Virus record (IMG/VR): IMGVR_UViG_3300040801_001812
Coordinates: 62,001 to 126,000 of that record
Strand: one strand, 5' to 3'
DNA from: a virus
Length of the DNA: 64,000 nucleotides
Shown: piece after piece, positions 14,381 to 22,766 of the stretch
Layout of the letters: every line of letters starts with the position of its first letter
How positions within the stretch are numbered: position 1 is the first letter of the stretch
The notes under the pieces: model-generated
Told to the model about the DNA's origin: nothing
Seen by the model: only the letters and a program-made list of their open reading frames with translations
The model's database searches: none
Translations under genes and position numbers: made by a program

Positions 14381-16567
14381 TTAGACGAAACCTAAGCGTT
14401 TTTCGCGTTCGCGTTTCTCTTTAATGCGATCTCGCCGTCGTTGACTGATGTTTGTCGTTCTAGACTTAACCGCCCGTTTATGGGTAGCCTTGAACGGCGT
14501 GGTGTGCACGTACTTACCTTCTCGTTTAGCCTGTGCCCGAAGTGCACGGCGTTGGAGAGGGGAGAGTCCTTGGTTGAGTGCAACGCCTGTTGGGACGGGG
14601 TTGTACCCATACTTCTTGATCGGTGTTCTCTTTCGAGTCTTACGTGCCATAATCTCCGCAACGCGTTCATTCTCCTTCTTGCGTTGAAGAATTCGCTCGG
14701 CATCGATGATGTCAGCACGCTTCCTCCGGGCGTCCATATTCTCATGGTCAAACCGATCCAGTGTTCCACCGATCTTTGGCTCCCATCCGGTGGCTCTCTT
14801 CCGCTCCCTGTAAGCAGCAGACCTGAGTTTCATCTTGTTCTGGGTCTGCGGGTTCCATGAGGATCCAGACTTACGGGCCAGCTTCCTAGCTACGGGGAGA
14901 CTGAACTTCTCCCTACCTTGAATTAAGCGTTCTCCACCATGGAAGGGGGAGTCAAAGTACTGTAGATAGATGACAGCCGGTATCAGGGCGAACTGCCTTT
15001 GTTGGTTACCACCAATAAAAGTTCGAACAGGGCCGTTCAATGTGGCTCTCACATGGAGCTTGTTTGTTTTTCGCCCCACAATACCTAAGTCCCGGTTAGC
15101 CGCAAGTTTAGAGTGGGCCAGATAGTCGGCGATATTTTGTGGATGGAGCTTCAACCCGAAACGCTCACGTAGGTTACCCACCAGAGGTACCCAGAGTCTA
15201 CGGATTTCTTCATTGCTATTCACAAAATTATAGTTCGATTTTCGGAGATGTCGGGTGAATCTGTCCCAGTCGTTTCCGTGGTAACCCAACCCCTTAAGGA
15301 TCGTTTTATCCCACTGGTAATTTTCCGACGTACGTGGGGGTTGGATCGTCCACTGCGACTTATGCCGTTTGGTTTTCGCTGGCTCAGCGGAGTAGCCGGG
15401 GAAAAGTTTGCGTCGATCTGCGAGACGGGTTCCGTATTCATGTTCCGACGCCATAAGCCACACGTACCACATGAAGGCTTCTTTCGCGGTACTCGCGACG
15501 TTGGCGTAGGCTGATCGGAAAGCACGCCGATTGCCGGTCAGCTTATCATCAGGAGCCTTCCCGATGAGAGCACGGCGCGATTGGTGAGCGTGCTCGTACG
15601 CCTCGCTGTGCTTCTCTTCGTCTTCGGGGCTGAGACCTCCCCCGGTTTGAGCTTGGATGGCCTTCTCTTTCTTCTCCAGGCGCTCTAACTGAAGTTCCCA
15701 CTTGGATAGGGCCTGCCTGATGACAAACCAGTTGTATGCCTTTTTCCAAGCTTTTTCCTGGAGACGAGTAATGGCCTCTTCAAAGTTAGGATATTCTTTG
15801 GGAGACTCCAGCGGGACAAAGTTCTCAGAATTGCTGAGGAGTCTGTTCCATTTGGCGCTCTTGAAGTACTTCTTCAGGTCATCGAAGGTTAGCCCTTTAG
15901 AGACGAAGTGCATGTCGGCGGGGAGCATGGGAGCAAATTTGTTAGTCCCCGTCACGTGACCTGGAGCAGACTTATAAGGCCGGATAAAGATGTAGTACGG
16001 GACTCCGTCCAGGTCGTGTACTACAGCCCTGTCCTTCCGGTAGTCTTCCTTCTCAGTGTCAACAGCCCGCCCGATACGCTGGAGGTCGGGGTGGTAGTGC
16101 CCCTTGAGTTCTCGGGCAGAGATGGTATGTGGGTCTTCGATGTCACCCAGATTCATCCTCATCTGACGATCTGGGCCAAAGTGAACACCTGGGTGGGTGT
16201 TCAAGTCGTAGTTAGAGACACCGGGGCGTTGATGGGCTACGGGACGGGATCTCTGAAGATCGTAATCCTGTAGCATTTTGCGGATAGCCCCCTTGAATGT
16301 AGAGGGGGCCATCTTCTGGAGGTAAGCATTACCCTTCTTGTGGGCTACGCCCTTCAAGGCACTCATCACACGGCGTCGTGCAGCTTGGTGTTGGTCGCCG
16401 TCTAGGTCCATCTCTTTAAAGACGGCAGCTACCTTCTGCTGCCAAGGCATACGAGCCGCGAAATCCGGCCCCTTAGCAGGGAGTCCCCGGTGCTCGTAGT
16501 CAAGTCGTTGTTTGATTTGGCTACGGTTCGTGGGCTTTTTAGCCTCGTGAAGAAGGTAGAAACGCAT
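14381..16567 (-). CDS. Large basic virion-type protein, unknown
   Basis: This is a 728-residue protein. The ATG at 16567 overlaps the previous stop as TAATG, which is preferred to an upstream start at 16585. It starts MRFYLLHEAKK and is rich in Lys, Arg, Trp and Tyr throughout. A coiled segment lies near residues 295-325. The terminal 150 residues are extremely basic (KSRTTNISQRRRDRIKEKR near the end). No enzyme motif is visible. Its style matches the large basic proteins of the head module (52972-54468, 54470-56725, 59161-62475), yet it lies in the tail block. A DNA-contacting or ejected virion protein is a guess. Confidence 0.65.
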   Translation of the reverse strand: MRFYLLHEAKKPTNRSQIKQRLDYEHRGLPAKGPDFAARMPWQQKVAAVFKEMDLDGDQHQAARRRVMSALKGVAHKKGNAYLQKMAPSTFKGAIRKMLQDYDLQRSRPVAHQRPGVSNYDLNTHPGVHFGPDRQMRMNLGDIEDPHTISARELKGHYHPDLQRIGRAVDTEKEDYRKDRAVVHDLDGVPYYIFIRPYKSAPGHVTGTNKFAPMLPADMHFVSKGLTFDDLKKYFKSAKWNRLLSNSENFVPLESPKEYPNFEEAITRLQEKAWKKAYNWFVIRQALSKWELQLERLEKKEKAIQAQTGGGLSPEDEEKHSEAYEHAHQSRRALIGKAPDDKLTGNRRAFRSAYANVASTAKEAFMWYVWLMASEHEYGTRLADRRKLFPGYSAEPAKTKRHKSQWTIQPPRTSENYQWDKTILKGLGYHGNDWDRFTRHLRKSNYNFVNSNEEIRRLWVPLVGNLRERFGLKLHPQNIADYLAHSKLAANRDLGIVGRKTNKLHVRATLNGPVRTFIGGNQQRQFALIPAVIYLQYFDSPFHGGERLIQGREKFSLPVARKLARKSGSSWNPQTQNKMKLRSAAYRERKRATGWEPKIGGTLDRFDHENMDARRKRADIIDAERILQRKKENERVAEIMARKTRKRTPIKKYGYNPVPTGVALNQGLSPLQRRALRAQAKREGKYVHTTPFKATHKRAVKSRTTNISQRRRDRIKEKREREKRLGFV

Positions 16568-17061
16568 TAGAACGTAAACGTCCACGTGGCTACTAGCTTG
16601 ATCGTGCTGTTCTTCACGATGTAGCCAAACGCTTTGTGCGCGAACATCAGTGTGCCGCTAGCGTAGTATAACCCAGCCTCAGAGTACTCCAGTGTTCCGG
16701 TCCCGTTCCCCTCAGCGGCCTCAACAGTGGCTTCAAATTGAACCTTCCGGTCAGAAGGCCATGTGGTTGTGCTGGTAACGTCATACGAGAAATTCTCATT
16801 ACCGTAAAGATCGGTGTCGGTGACATCCACGGTTTCCATGACTGTAACGTCTGAAGGGTCGTGTCCTCCGTCACCGAACTTCATCGTATCAACAAACCAG
16901 TCGCCAGAGGCGTTGCCCAGAAGTCTAGCGAGAGCTTCCCGACCGTCGTTGACCACGATATTTTCGCCAGTCACGTGCTGTACGAGTCGTCCTGAGGGTG
17001 CGTGGAAGGCTCTTAGGTCGAAAACGCCGACCGGTACCTTCACGGTGTCGAATAGGTTCAT
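16567..17061 (-). CDS. Tail structural protein, unknown family
   Basis: This is a 164-residue beta-rich protein. GGGAGGA seven bases upstream fixes the ATG at 17061, even though the start lies 137 bases inside the preceding sulfotransferase frame. It contains V-N-DGREALARLLG, then FGDGGHDPSD, and ends in alternating strands (STIKLVATWTFTF). This layout is familiar from small myovirus and siphovirus tail-tip or fibre-attachment proteins, but I cannot name the family. It is followed through a TAATG junction by the 728-residue basic protein. The strong ribosome site and ordinary composition say this, not the overlapping frame, is the ancestral coding frame here. Confidence 0.7.
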   Translation of the reverse strand: MNLFDTVKVPVGVFDLRAFHAPSGRLVQHVTGENIVVNDGREALARLLGNASGDWFVDTMKFGDGGHDPSDVTVMETVDVTDTDLYGNENFSYDVTSTTTWPSDRKVQFEATVEAAEGNGTGTLEYSEAGLYYASGTLMFAHKAFGYIVKNSTIKLVATWTFTF

Positions 17062-18121
17062 GGTCTTCCTCCCAGAAATTGTGCGCTATGCTTTCTTCGA
17101 TGGAGATAAGCGGTTCGTCAAGGGCGTAAGCCACTTCGTAAGGGCAGGGACGTAACTTCCACTCAATCCCCTTTTCATCACTAAATCTCCGAAGAGACCC
17201 TCGAAACGCTGCACTGGCTTTGCAGTTTTTGCAGTGGGCTTCGTTGACACCACCCATGAATCGAGGGCACAACCACGTTTGAGTCTCCCGGTGGAAGTGT
17301 CTTCCTCGATCCTTGAAAAACTCGATAATTTCATGGAATTCACCTCTTCGAAGCCAGTCATACGTTCGCTCCGCTTCTCCCCATAGGGTGTTCTCTCGCT
17401 TTTCGGGGTAACTCCGTCGCAGCTTGGGTTTGATGTTCCCTGCCGCACATCGGAAGTCTCCCTCTCCAATAAACCCCGTGAGACGCCATAACGACTCAGT
17501 AGGGCGGTCGATAAGGTCGTCGAAATCAACCATGAGATAAGGGACCTCTGGGTGGGCGGTAAACCATTCAGCCAGTTCGATAGAGACGCGAATGAACATC
17601 TGGGGGGAGTGAACGACCTCCGAGTTGATGTCAAACTCTTCGCCCCCTAGCGTACGCAGCTTTTCACGGCCTAGCCGTTCTTGGGACTTCGCTACAGCAC
17701 GCGGATGGCGAATCATAACGACGACCTTTTCCACATAGGTCGGGTCCGTCTTCGATAGCCCTTGTGAGACGATCTTGCCAACAAGGGGGCGTTCCGCAGC
17801 TTTCACCTCCGCTATAAGCGAACGCAATTGAGGCTTGTAGCGAAATCCACTAACTGAAAAACGGCCATCTTCCCAGAACCCGTCCGGATTCATGTCGTGA
17901 TACCGCTCCTCCTCAGCGTCAGAGGGTAGCTGGTCCTGAACGGTCAGGTAGTACATCCGGAGGGCGTATTGCGCGTCAGACTCTTTGAGGTGCTGTTCCA
18001 ACTTAGTTCTCTGGGGCTTCTCAACCCCGAGGATCCGATTTTCACCAAGCGTTGTCCTAAAACAGGACATCATTAGGGAGGTTCCGGATCGGGGACACCC
18101 GGAAATTACATACAAGCCCAT
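16925..18121 (-). CDS. P-loop sulfotransferase-family protein in the tail operon
   Basis: This is a 398-residue protein. The N-terminal ISGCPRSGTSLMM (6-18) is the 5'-phosphosulfate-binding loop of PAPS-dependent sulfotransferases. VVVMIRHPRAVAKS (133-146) matches the 3'-phosphate motif R-x-P-R-x-x-x-x-S. A later VDFDDLIDRPTESLWRLTGF also fits the fold. These enzymes move sulfate from PAPS to sugar or tyrosine hydroxyls. The substrate is unknown. A Cys cluster (LCPRF, HCKNCK, RPCPYE) near residues 280-330 may bind zinc. Residues 354-398 overlap the next gene in another frame and are Arg/Thr-rich, suggesting a lost stop. It lies between a fibre gene and tail genes, so the target may be the virion's own fibre or a host surface glycan. 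Confidence 0.8.
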   Translation of the reverse strand: MGLYVISGCPRSGTSLMMSCFRTTLGENRILGVEKPQRTKLEQHLKESDAQYALRMYYLTVQDQLPSDAEEERYHDMNPDGFWEDGRFSVSGFRYKPQLRSLIAEVKAAERPLVGKIVSQGLSKTDPTYVEKVVVMIRHPRAVAKSQERLGREKLRTLGGEEFDINSEVVHSPQMFIRVSIELAEWFTAHPEVPYLMVDFDDLIDRPTESLWRLTGFIGEGDFRCAAGNIKPKLRRSYPEKRENTLWGEAERTYDWLRRGEFHEIIEFFKDRGRHFHRETQTWLCPRFMGGVNEAHCKNCKASAAFRGSLRRFSDEKGIEWKLRPCPYEVAYALDEPLISIEESIAHNFWEEDHEPIRHREGTGRRFRPKSLPRTLRTTRTARDWRKYRGQRRSGSSR

Positions 18122-18129
18122 AAGTCTCC

Positions 18130-20166
18130 TTACGTTGAAGCAGTCTCAGGTTTCAACGGGAAGTTGGATGCCCGAGATATGGTAATTGTTTTTCCGTCAA
18201 CAGTATACTCCTTAAACCCCCAATCTCCTATACCAATTCCCTTGGCATAGGCCCCTGTGGGGGATGTCGTTACCCAGGAATCTCCATTTTGTCCCGTAGA
18301 TGTACCCGTGTAGTAATAAAAATTCACCGCAGATGACCGAGTAGACCCGTTGAAATTCGCTTCCAAAGCAACTTTATAGAACGATGGTGAAGTCGTTGAC
18401 CATGCCCAGTTGAGGACAAGGTTTGTAGGGGCGCTATAAGTACCCCCATAGGAGAACTCATAGTTACTTGGGGTCAATAAATGCACACCCTCAGATAGTC
18501 CACCCCAAGAACCCCCAGAAATGGTAGCGATTATCTGAGGAGTACCGCTTCCAACCGCAGCCGTGGTCGTAGGTTCTTTAATGTACTTCAGGAGTACTTG
18601 GTAAGACACGCCGCTGAGATCAGAATCCGAGGTACAATAGATCTTGTAGTCCAGTTTGTTATAGGTAAACGACGCCTTGGCGTTAGCCGTAACTGAATCG
18701 TCCTCGCGCCCCACCCAACCTTCTGAAGCGGTGTTAGCGGAGACCTGAACATCAATCACGTGGAAAACGTCGTTGACACCCAGCCCAGAAGCCACAGATT
18801 TCGTTGTCGCGTTCGGTCCTGTTCCAAAATCTACAACCACAGCGTAGACTGGGATTCCTTTGTAGGTGTCTCCTGTGTCATACTCAGCAGTGGTGTACGC
18901 CTTGCCACCCCCAGACGCTGCATCTTCCCACGTCGGGTTAGCAGCCGCTCCACCAGACGTAAGAACTTGACCAACAGTACCTGCGCTCAAAGCAGCCCAG
19001 GCCGAACCACTATGATAAAGAATATCCCCCTGAGAGGACGCGGTGGGGAGGGTTTCTAAAGCACTCCACGTGGGCTGACCAGACCCAACGGTAAGAACAT
19101 CCCCCGCTGTACCTAGCCCAAGGTTAACCCAGGAGCTGGTATCATCGTCATAGTACACGATATCCCCGTCAGCAATTTCACTACTAGGCAAGCTACCAAT
19201 ATCTTCCCAAGCAACGTTTGCCCCTGCCCCACCCGATGTGAGAACTTGGCCGTCCGTTCCAACAGCCAGTGCTACCCAGCTAGAACCATTGTGGTATAGG
19301 ACGTTTCCTTGTACCCCGGATGGTAAGCCCGACCCGCCAGATTCATCCGCCCAAATAGGATTCGATCCTGCCCCTTGGGTTTTCAGGACTTGGCCACTAG
19401 TACCAACCCCGAGGTTATCCCACGCAGATCCGTTGTAGAACAAGATCTCGCCCTGTGCTGCACCAGCGGGAGCAGGGATCGCAGAAGCATCAGCTACCGC
19501 TTCCCAGGTGGGGTCGGCCCCGGCCCCTTGCGTAGTAAGAACATAGCCAGCAGTGCCGACACCAAGACTAGCCCAATCAGATCCATCATAGTAAAGTACC
19601 TCGCCCTGAGCGGGTGTAGCAGGCTCTGAAATCCAGTCTTTAACGATGTACTCCAGAGCATTTGCCGCTGAGTTAACAGCGACGATACGACCCGACAAAT
19701 AAGGATCTGGTGTATCTGACAGCCCGAGGAAGGTCCCCCCGCTGCCCGATACGTCCATAGCAACCCAACCAGTGTTGCTCGTCCCCGACTCTTTAATATA
19801 CGCAGAGGTACCCGCCCCGCCATCCGTTCTTAGCGCAAGAGATCCGGGGCTAGCGGTAACGGCCCCCTCGGGAGTTCCCGTAACGAAGTGAATAGCCACA
19901 TCTGTATCGGTCTTGTAAGTCAGCTTGTCAGCAATCAGCTCATCAGCCGTCAAAGGAACGGTAGCATCAAGAACGACTCCAGTAGAGACCTTCGCGCTTA
20001 GGATGCCTGCGAACTCGATCTCGTCCTGGCTCAGCCCTAGGAGGGTAGCGTTATCGCCCCCGTCCTTTAAGATTTGAGGAGTAGACGCCGGAAGCCCCGC
20101 ATTGGAGTTATCCAAGTACAGGAGATCCAGGTAGTTATCTTTGGGTGCGCTTCCGGTTAGTGCCAT
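18130..20166 (-). CDS. Repeat-containing tail fibre protein
   Basis: This is a 678-residue protein. After an N-terminal region (MALTGSAPKDNYLDLLYLDN) and residues 30-175 of fibre-like beta sequence, five repeats of about 40-47 residues follow (about 185-413). Each is built around Q-G-(E/D)-(I/V)-L-Y-x-(D/N/S)-G-S-x-W-x-x-L-x-x-GT-x-G-x-VL and ends P-T-W-(E/S). Similar repeats occur in many phage fibres and probably form a trimeric shaft. The C-terminal 260 residues (from about GKAYTTAEYD) are Ser/Thr/aromatic-rich and likely carry the receptor-binding head. GGAGG lies seven bases before the ATG. The sulfotransferase gene follows after only eight bases. Confidence 0.85.
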   Translation of the reverse strand: MALTGSAPKDNYLDLLYLDNSNAGLPASTPQILKDGGDNATLLGLSQDEIEFAGILSAKVSTGVVLDATVPLTADELIADKLTYKTDTDVAIHFVTGTPEGAVTASPGSLALRTDGGAGTSAYIKESGTSNTGWVAMDVSGSGGTFLGLSDTPDPYLSGRIVAVNSAANALEYIVKDWISEPATPAQGEVLYYDGSDWASLGVGTAGYVLTTQGAGADPTWEAVADASAIPAPAGAAQGEILFYNGSAWDNLGVGTSGQVLKTQGAGSNPIWADESGGSGLPSGVQGNVLYHNGSSWVALAVGTDGQVLTSGGAGANVAWEDIGSLPSSEIADGDIVYYDDDTSSWVNLGLGTAGDVLTVGSGQPTWSALETLPTASSQGDILYHSGSAWAALSAGTVGQVLTSGGAAANPTWEDAASGGGKAYTTAEYDTGDTYKGIPVYAVVVDFGTGPNATTKSVASGLGVNDVFHVIDVQVSANTASEGWVGREDDSVTANAKASFTYNKLDYKIYCTSDSDLSGVSYQVLLKYIKEPTTTAAVGSGTPQIIATISGGSWGGLSEGVHLLTPSNYEFSYGGTYSAPTNLVLNWAWSTTSPSFYKVALEANFNGSTRSSAVNFYYYTGTSTGQNGDSWVTTSPTGAYAKGIGIGDWGFKEYTVDGKTITISRASNFPLKPETAST
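18925..19614 (-). repeat. Five tandem shaft repeats in the tail fibre gene
   Basis: Five divergent units of about 120-140 bases encode the Q-G-D-I-L-Y ... GT-x-G-x-VLT ... PTWE module. The repeat is clear at protein level and degenerate at DNA level, so recent duplication is not implied. Confidence 0.75.
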
Positions 20167-20207
20167 CTAATCCTCCATAATGTGGGCATATAATAAACAC
20201 CCCTCTA

Positions 20208-22766
20208 TTAAACTGTGGGCATCTGGTGGTGTGGCCAACTATCAGTGGGTGCCCCAATCCAGAACCCGAGTAGCCAAGCGTCCCTCAAATAGGTATTTAA
20301 CTGGGCACTGGCATACACACGGAAGATGTTCAGTTCGGTCAGACCATCAGCCAGACCGGAACCATTCGCTAGAGTCACGGTCGTCTCGGCTGCGTGATCT
20401 GTCCCGGTGGTTGAGTAAATTGAACGGGTATAGAGCTGACCGGTAGATGGGAACCACTCCATCCGAATGCAAAGCCAAGCATTGGCCTGATCACAGCTCT
20501 GTGGGGTGGAATGAATTACCCCGGCAGAATCGACATACGATGAACGCTGAATATCGTATGGGCTTGCTCGCCATACGGCAACCTGGACCCCATCTTCATC
20601 GGTGTTTCCATCCCTGGATTTGTTCCAAACACCAACATAGGGTCCTGCGGGTCCAGACGTTTCGTGAGATATCCAATAAGACAAGCGGAATCCCCCAGTG
20701 GCATCGACTGGATCTGGCAGAGTAAACTCTCCGATGCAGGCGTTAGTGGGGTCGGTGTCAAAGTGAAGGCATTTTCGACTTGGATCCCAACCGTGAATCC
20801 TGTTTGAAACAACAGTTGGAGCGACACCAGTTTCACCCGGAGGCTTAACCCAACCGTCTGGCGTTGCTCCAATCGTCGCGTCGTCAAACCTGTGGAAGTA
20901 AGGGAGAGAGAGGTACGAAGAGGCACTTCCTCCCCAGTCTTCAAACAGCTCGTCCTCAGCTTCCCAGTTATCCGCCTGCATTTCCCAAGGCGTCTCCCCA
21001 GATGGGTTCTGCTCAACCCGCAACACCGACAGAGGACGCGTAGCGTAGCCAAACTCTCGCGTAAGGGTGTTAGCATGACCAGCAGCACTCAGGACGTCTG
21101 TGAAACCCCTGGAGGGGAAGTCGGCCTTATCGATGAACGGCACTGGACCAGTGGCCGGATACAAGTTCATCCCATCCCGAGTGAGAGGAAGGGTGTATGG
21201 TTCTTCTGGGATCCACGAGACCTCGACGTACAGATCCTCAGGTGGGTGACAGTAGCCTTCTTGTGGGTCACGCACATGCGGGAATGGAAGCTCGGAAGAA
21301 CCACGCGGGAAGAGACCAGAGCGATCACACGGGGGGATCTCTGTGGAGTAGCTGTAGTCTACTACAATATCCGTGCCATTATCTGGTTCGTAGCCCGAGT
21401 CGAAGTCCATCCACCACGCGCCGGTTAGGTAATCCAGAACGCCCGTAACCCCTTCTGCGATAAGGACACCTTCTTCGCCAACGTCTTCAACGTCAACCGG
21501 GGAACCTCCGATAGTAACCGTGAAAACGACCCCTGGGAACATCCAAGCATTGGCGAGAGTACCTGAAACATGGTCTAACCCAGCCGAGGCTACGCTGTAG
21601 GTGACCTCGTCTACAACATCAGTGGCTACAACGGACCCGGCCAACGGGGTCGTAAGCGCCAAGGGGTTCGAACCCAAAAGACGTTCATCCAAACGGGTGT
21701 ACTGGATGTCGTCTTGGTCGCAGTAGCCTAGATACCAGCCCTTCTCGTCCCGAACCGGGTTTGCCGTCATGATTGACGTTGGTTCGACGGGGTCGTCTAC
21801 CTGCTCCTGCATCTCGGTCAAGAACTCTAGCCATTCAAGAACAGCGAACACGGGGCGCAGGAACTCAATCCTACGGTGCATGTAGTTGAAGTCGGGAGTA
21901 TCGAAATGGAGCCTCAGCAGGGCACCAGCAGCCGATAGCTCGTCAACCATCTCATACCACGCCTCGTCCTCTCCAACCTCCTCGGCGAGCGCCTCGTACT
22001 CGTCGATGAGCAACTGGGGAGTTGCCCCCCACTCGATGAACACGTGTCGGTCGCCTACGATCCCTCGGAGACGGATGCCATAGTGCGGACTACGGTACCA
22101 CGTGCCTCCGTTCTCGATCAAAAGAGGAAAATCGTTCGGCGGATCATTTCCCGCTGCCACACCAGGGATTGTATCGGTGAAGGTTGCGTAATCCTCTGTC
22201 CATAGCGGGATCATCTCTGTGTCGAACCCAAAGGCGTACAGGATTGCCCGGAACGCCTTACGGCTACCCTTGGCTTTATACCAGTCAATAGCCGTCCGAA
22301 GTTGTCTCCGCTGCTCAGCCGTGTTGTCCACATCTTCCAGGGGGAAGTTCAGCATCTCTGCGATTACACGGAGGTACCGTGGGGGGCAATGCTCGATATC
22401 AAGAATGAGTGGTAACTCGTCGATAGCCTGCTTGATCTCGTCCAACGTGATAGCGAACACCTGGGTAAACGCATCGAGGGCACCGTCACCCCCACCCTCA
22501 GGAATTGTCTGGACGTCCTTCCTCCAATATTCGTAAGGGAGGAAATTGAGGATATTGTCCTGAAAATAGGTCTGGGTGATGGACTCGATCAAGATGGTCC
22601 CGCTATCCCGTGCGATATCCTGACTCGGAATAACCGCAATACGTCCACTAGCGTGCGTTGGTTCAACAACGTAGATGACCGCACTCCCCGCATAGAGTGG
22701 GTCAATGATGAAGATTCGACCTGAACCTTCAGTGGCCGGGATCGTTGGAGGAGATGGCAGAGGCAT
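20208..22766 (-). CDS. Baseplate protein with P2 gpI-like domain and long C-terminal extension
   Basis: This is an 852-residue protein. Residues 66-190 read like phage tail protein I of the P2 gpI family. QDNILNFLPYEYWRKD is followed by LRVIAEMLNFPLEDVDN, then the family's R-R-x-L-x-x-A-I-x-W-Y-K-x-KGS and A-I-L-Y-A-F-G-F. P2 gpI links the baseplate edge to the fibres. Here the domain is fused to about 650 further residues of beta-rich sequence with several lectin- or jelly-roll-like stretches (e.g. GGFRLSYWISHETSGPAG), far longer than P2 gpI. The ATG at 22766 overlaps the previous stop as TAATG. A combined baseplate-fibre connector is the likely role. Confidence 0.75.
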   Translation of the reverse strand: MPLPSPPTIPATEGSGRIFIIDPLYAGSAVIYVVEPTHASGRIAVIPSQDIARDSGTILIESITQTYFQDNILNFLPYEYWRKDVQTIPEGGGDGALDAFTQVFAITLDEIKQAIDELPLILDIEHCPPRYLRVIAEMLNFPLEDVDNTAEQRRQLRTAIDWYKAKGSRKAFRAILYAFGFDTEMIPLWTEDYATFTDTIPGVAAGNDPPNDFPLLIENGGTWYRSPHYGIRLRGIVGDRHVFIEWGATPQLLIDEYEALAEEVGEDEAWYEMVDELSAAGALLRLHFDTPDFNYMHRRIEFLRPVFAVLEWLEFLTEMQEQVDDPVEPTSIMTANPVRDEKGWYLGYCDQDDIQYTRLDERLLGSNPLALTTPLAGSVVATDVVDEVTYSVASAGLDHVSGTLANAWMFPGVVFTVTIGGSPVDVEDVGEEGVLIAEGVTGVLDYLTGAWWMDFDSGYEPDNGTDIVVDYSYSTEIPPCDRSGLFPRGSSELPFPHVRDPQEGYCHPPEDLYVEVSWIPEEPYTLPLTRDGMNLYPATGPVPFIDKADFPSRGFTDVLSAAGHANTLTREFGYATRPLSVLRVEQNPSGETPWEMQADNWEAEDELFEDWGGSASSYLSLPYFHRFDDATIGATPDGWVKPPGETGVAPTVVSNRIHGWDPSRKCLHFDTDPTNACIGEFTLPDPVDATGGFRLSYWISHETSGPAGPYVGVWNKSRDGNTDEDGVQVAVWRASPYDIQRSSYVDSAGVIHSTPQSCDQANAWLCIRMEWFPSTGQLYTRSIYSTTGTDHAAETTVTLANGSGLADGLTELNIFRVYASAQLNTYLRDAWLLGFWIGAPTDSWPHHQMPTV

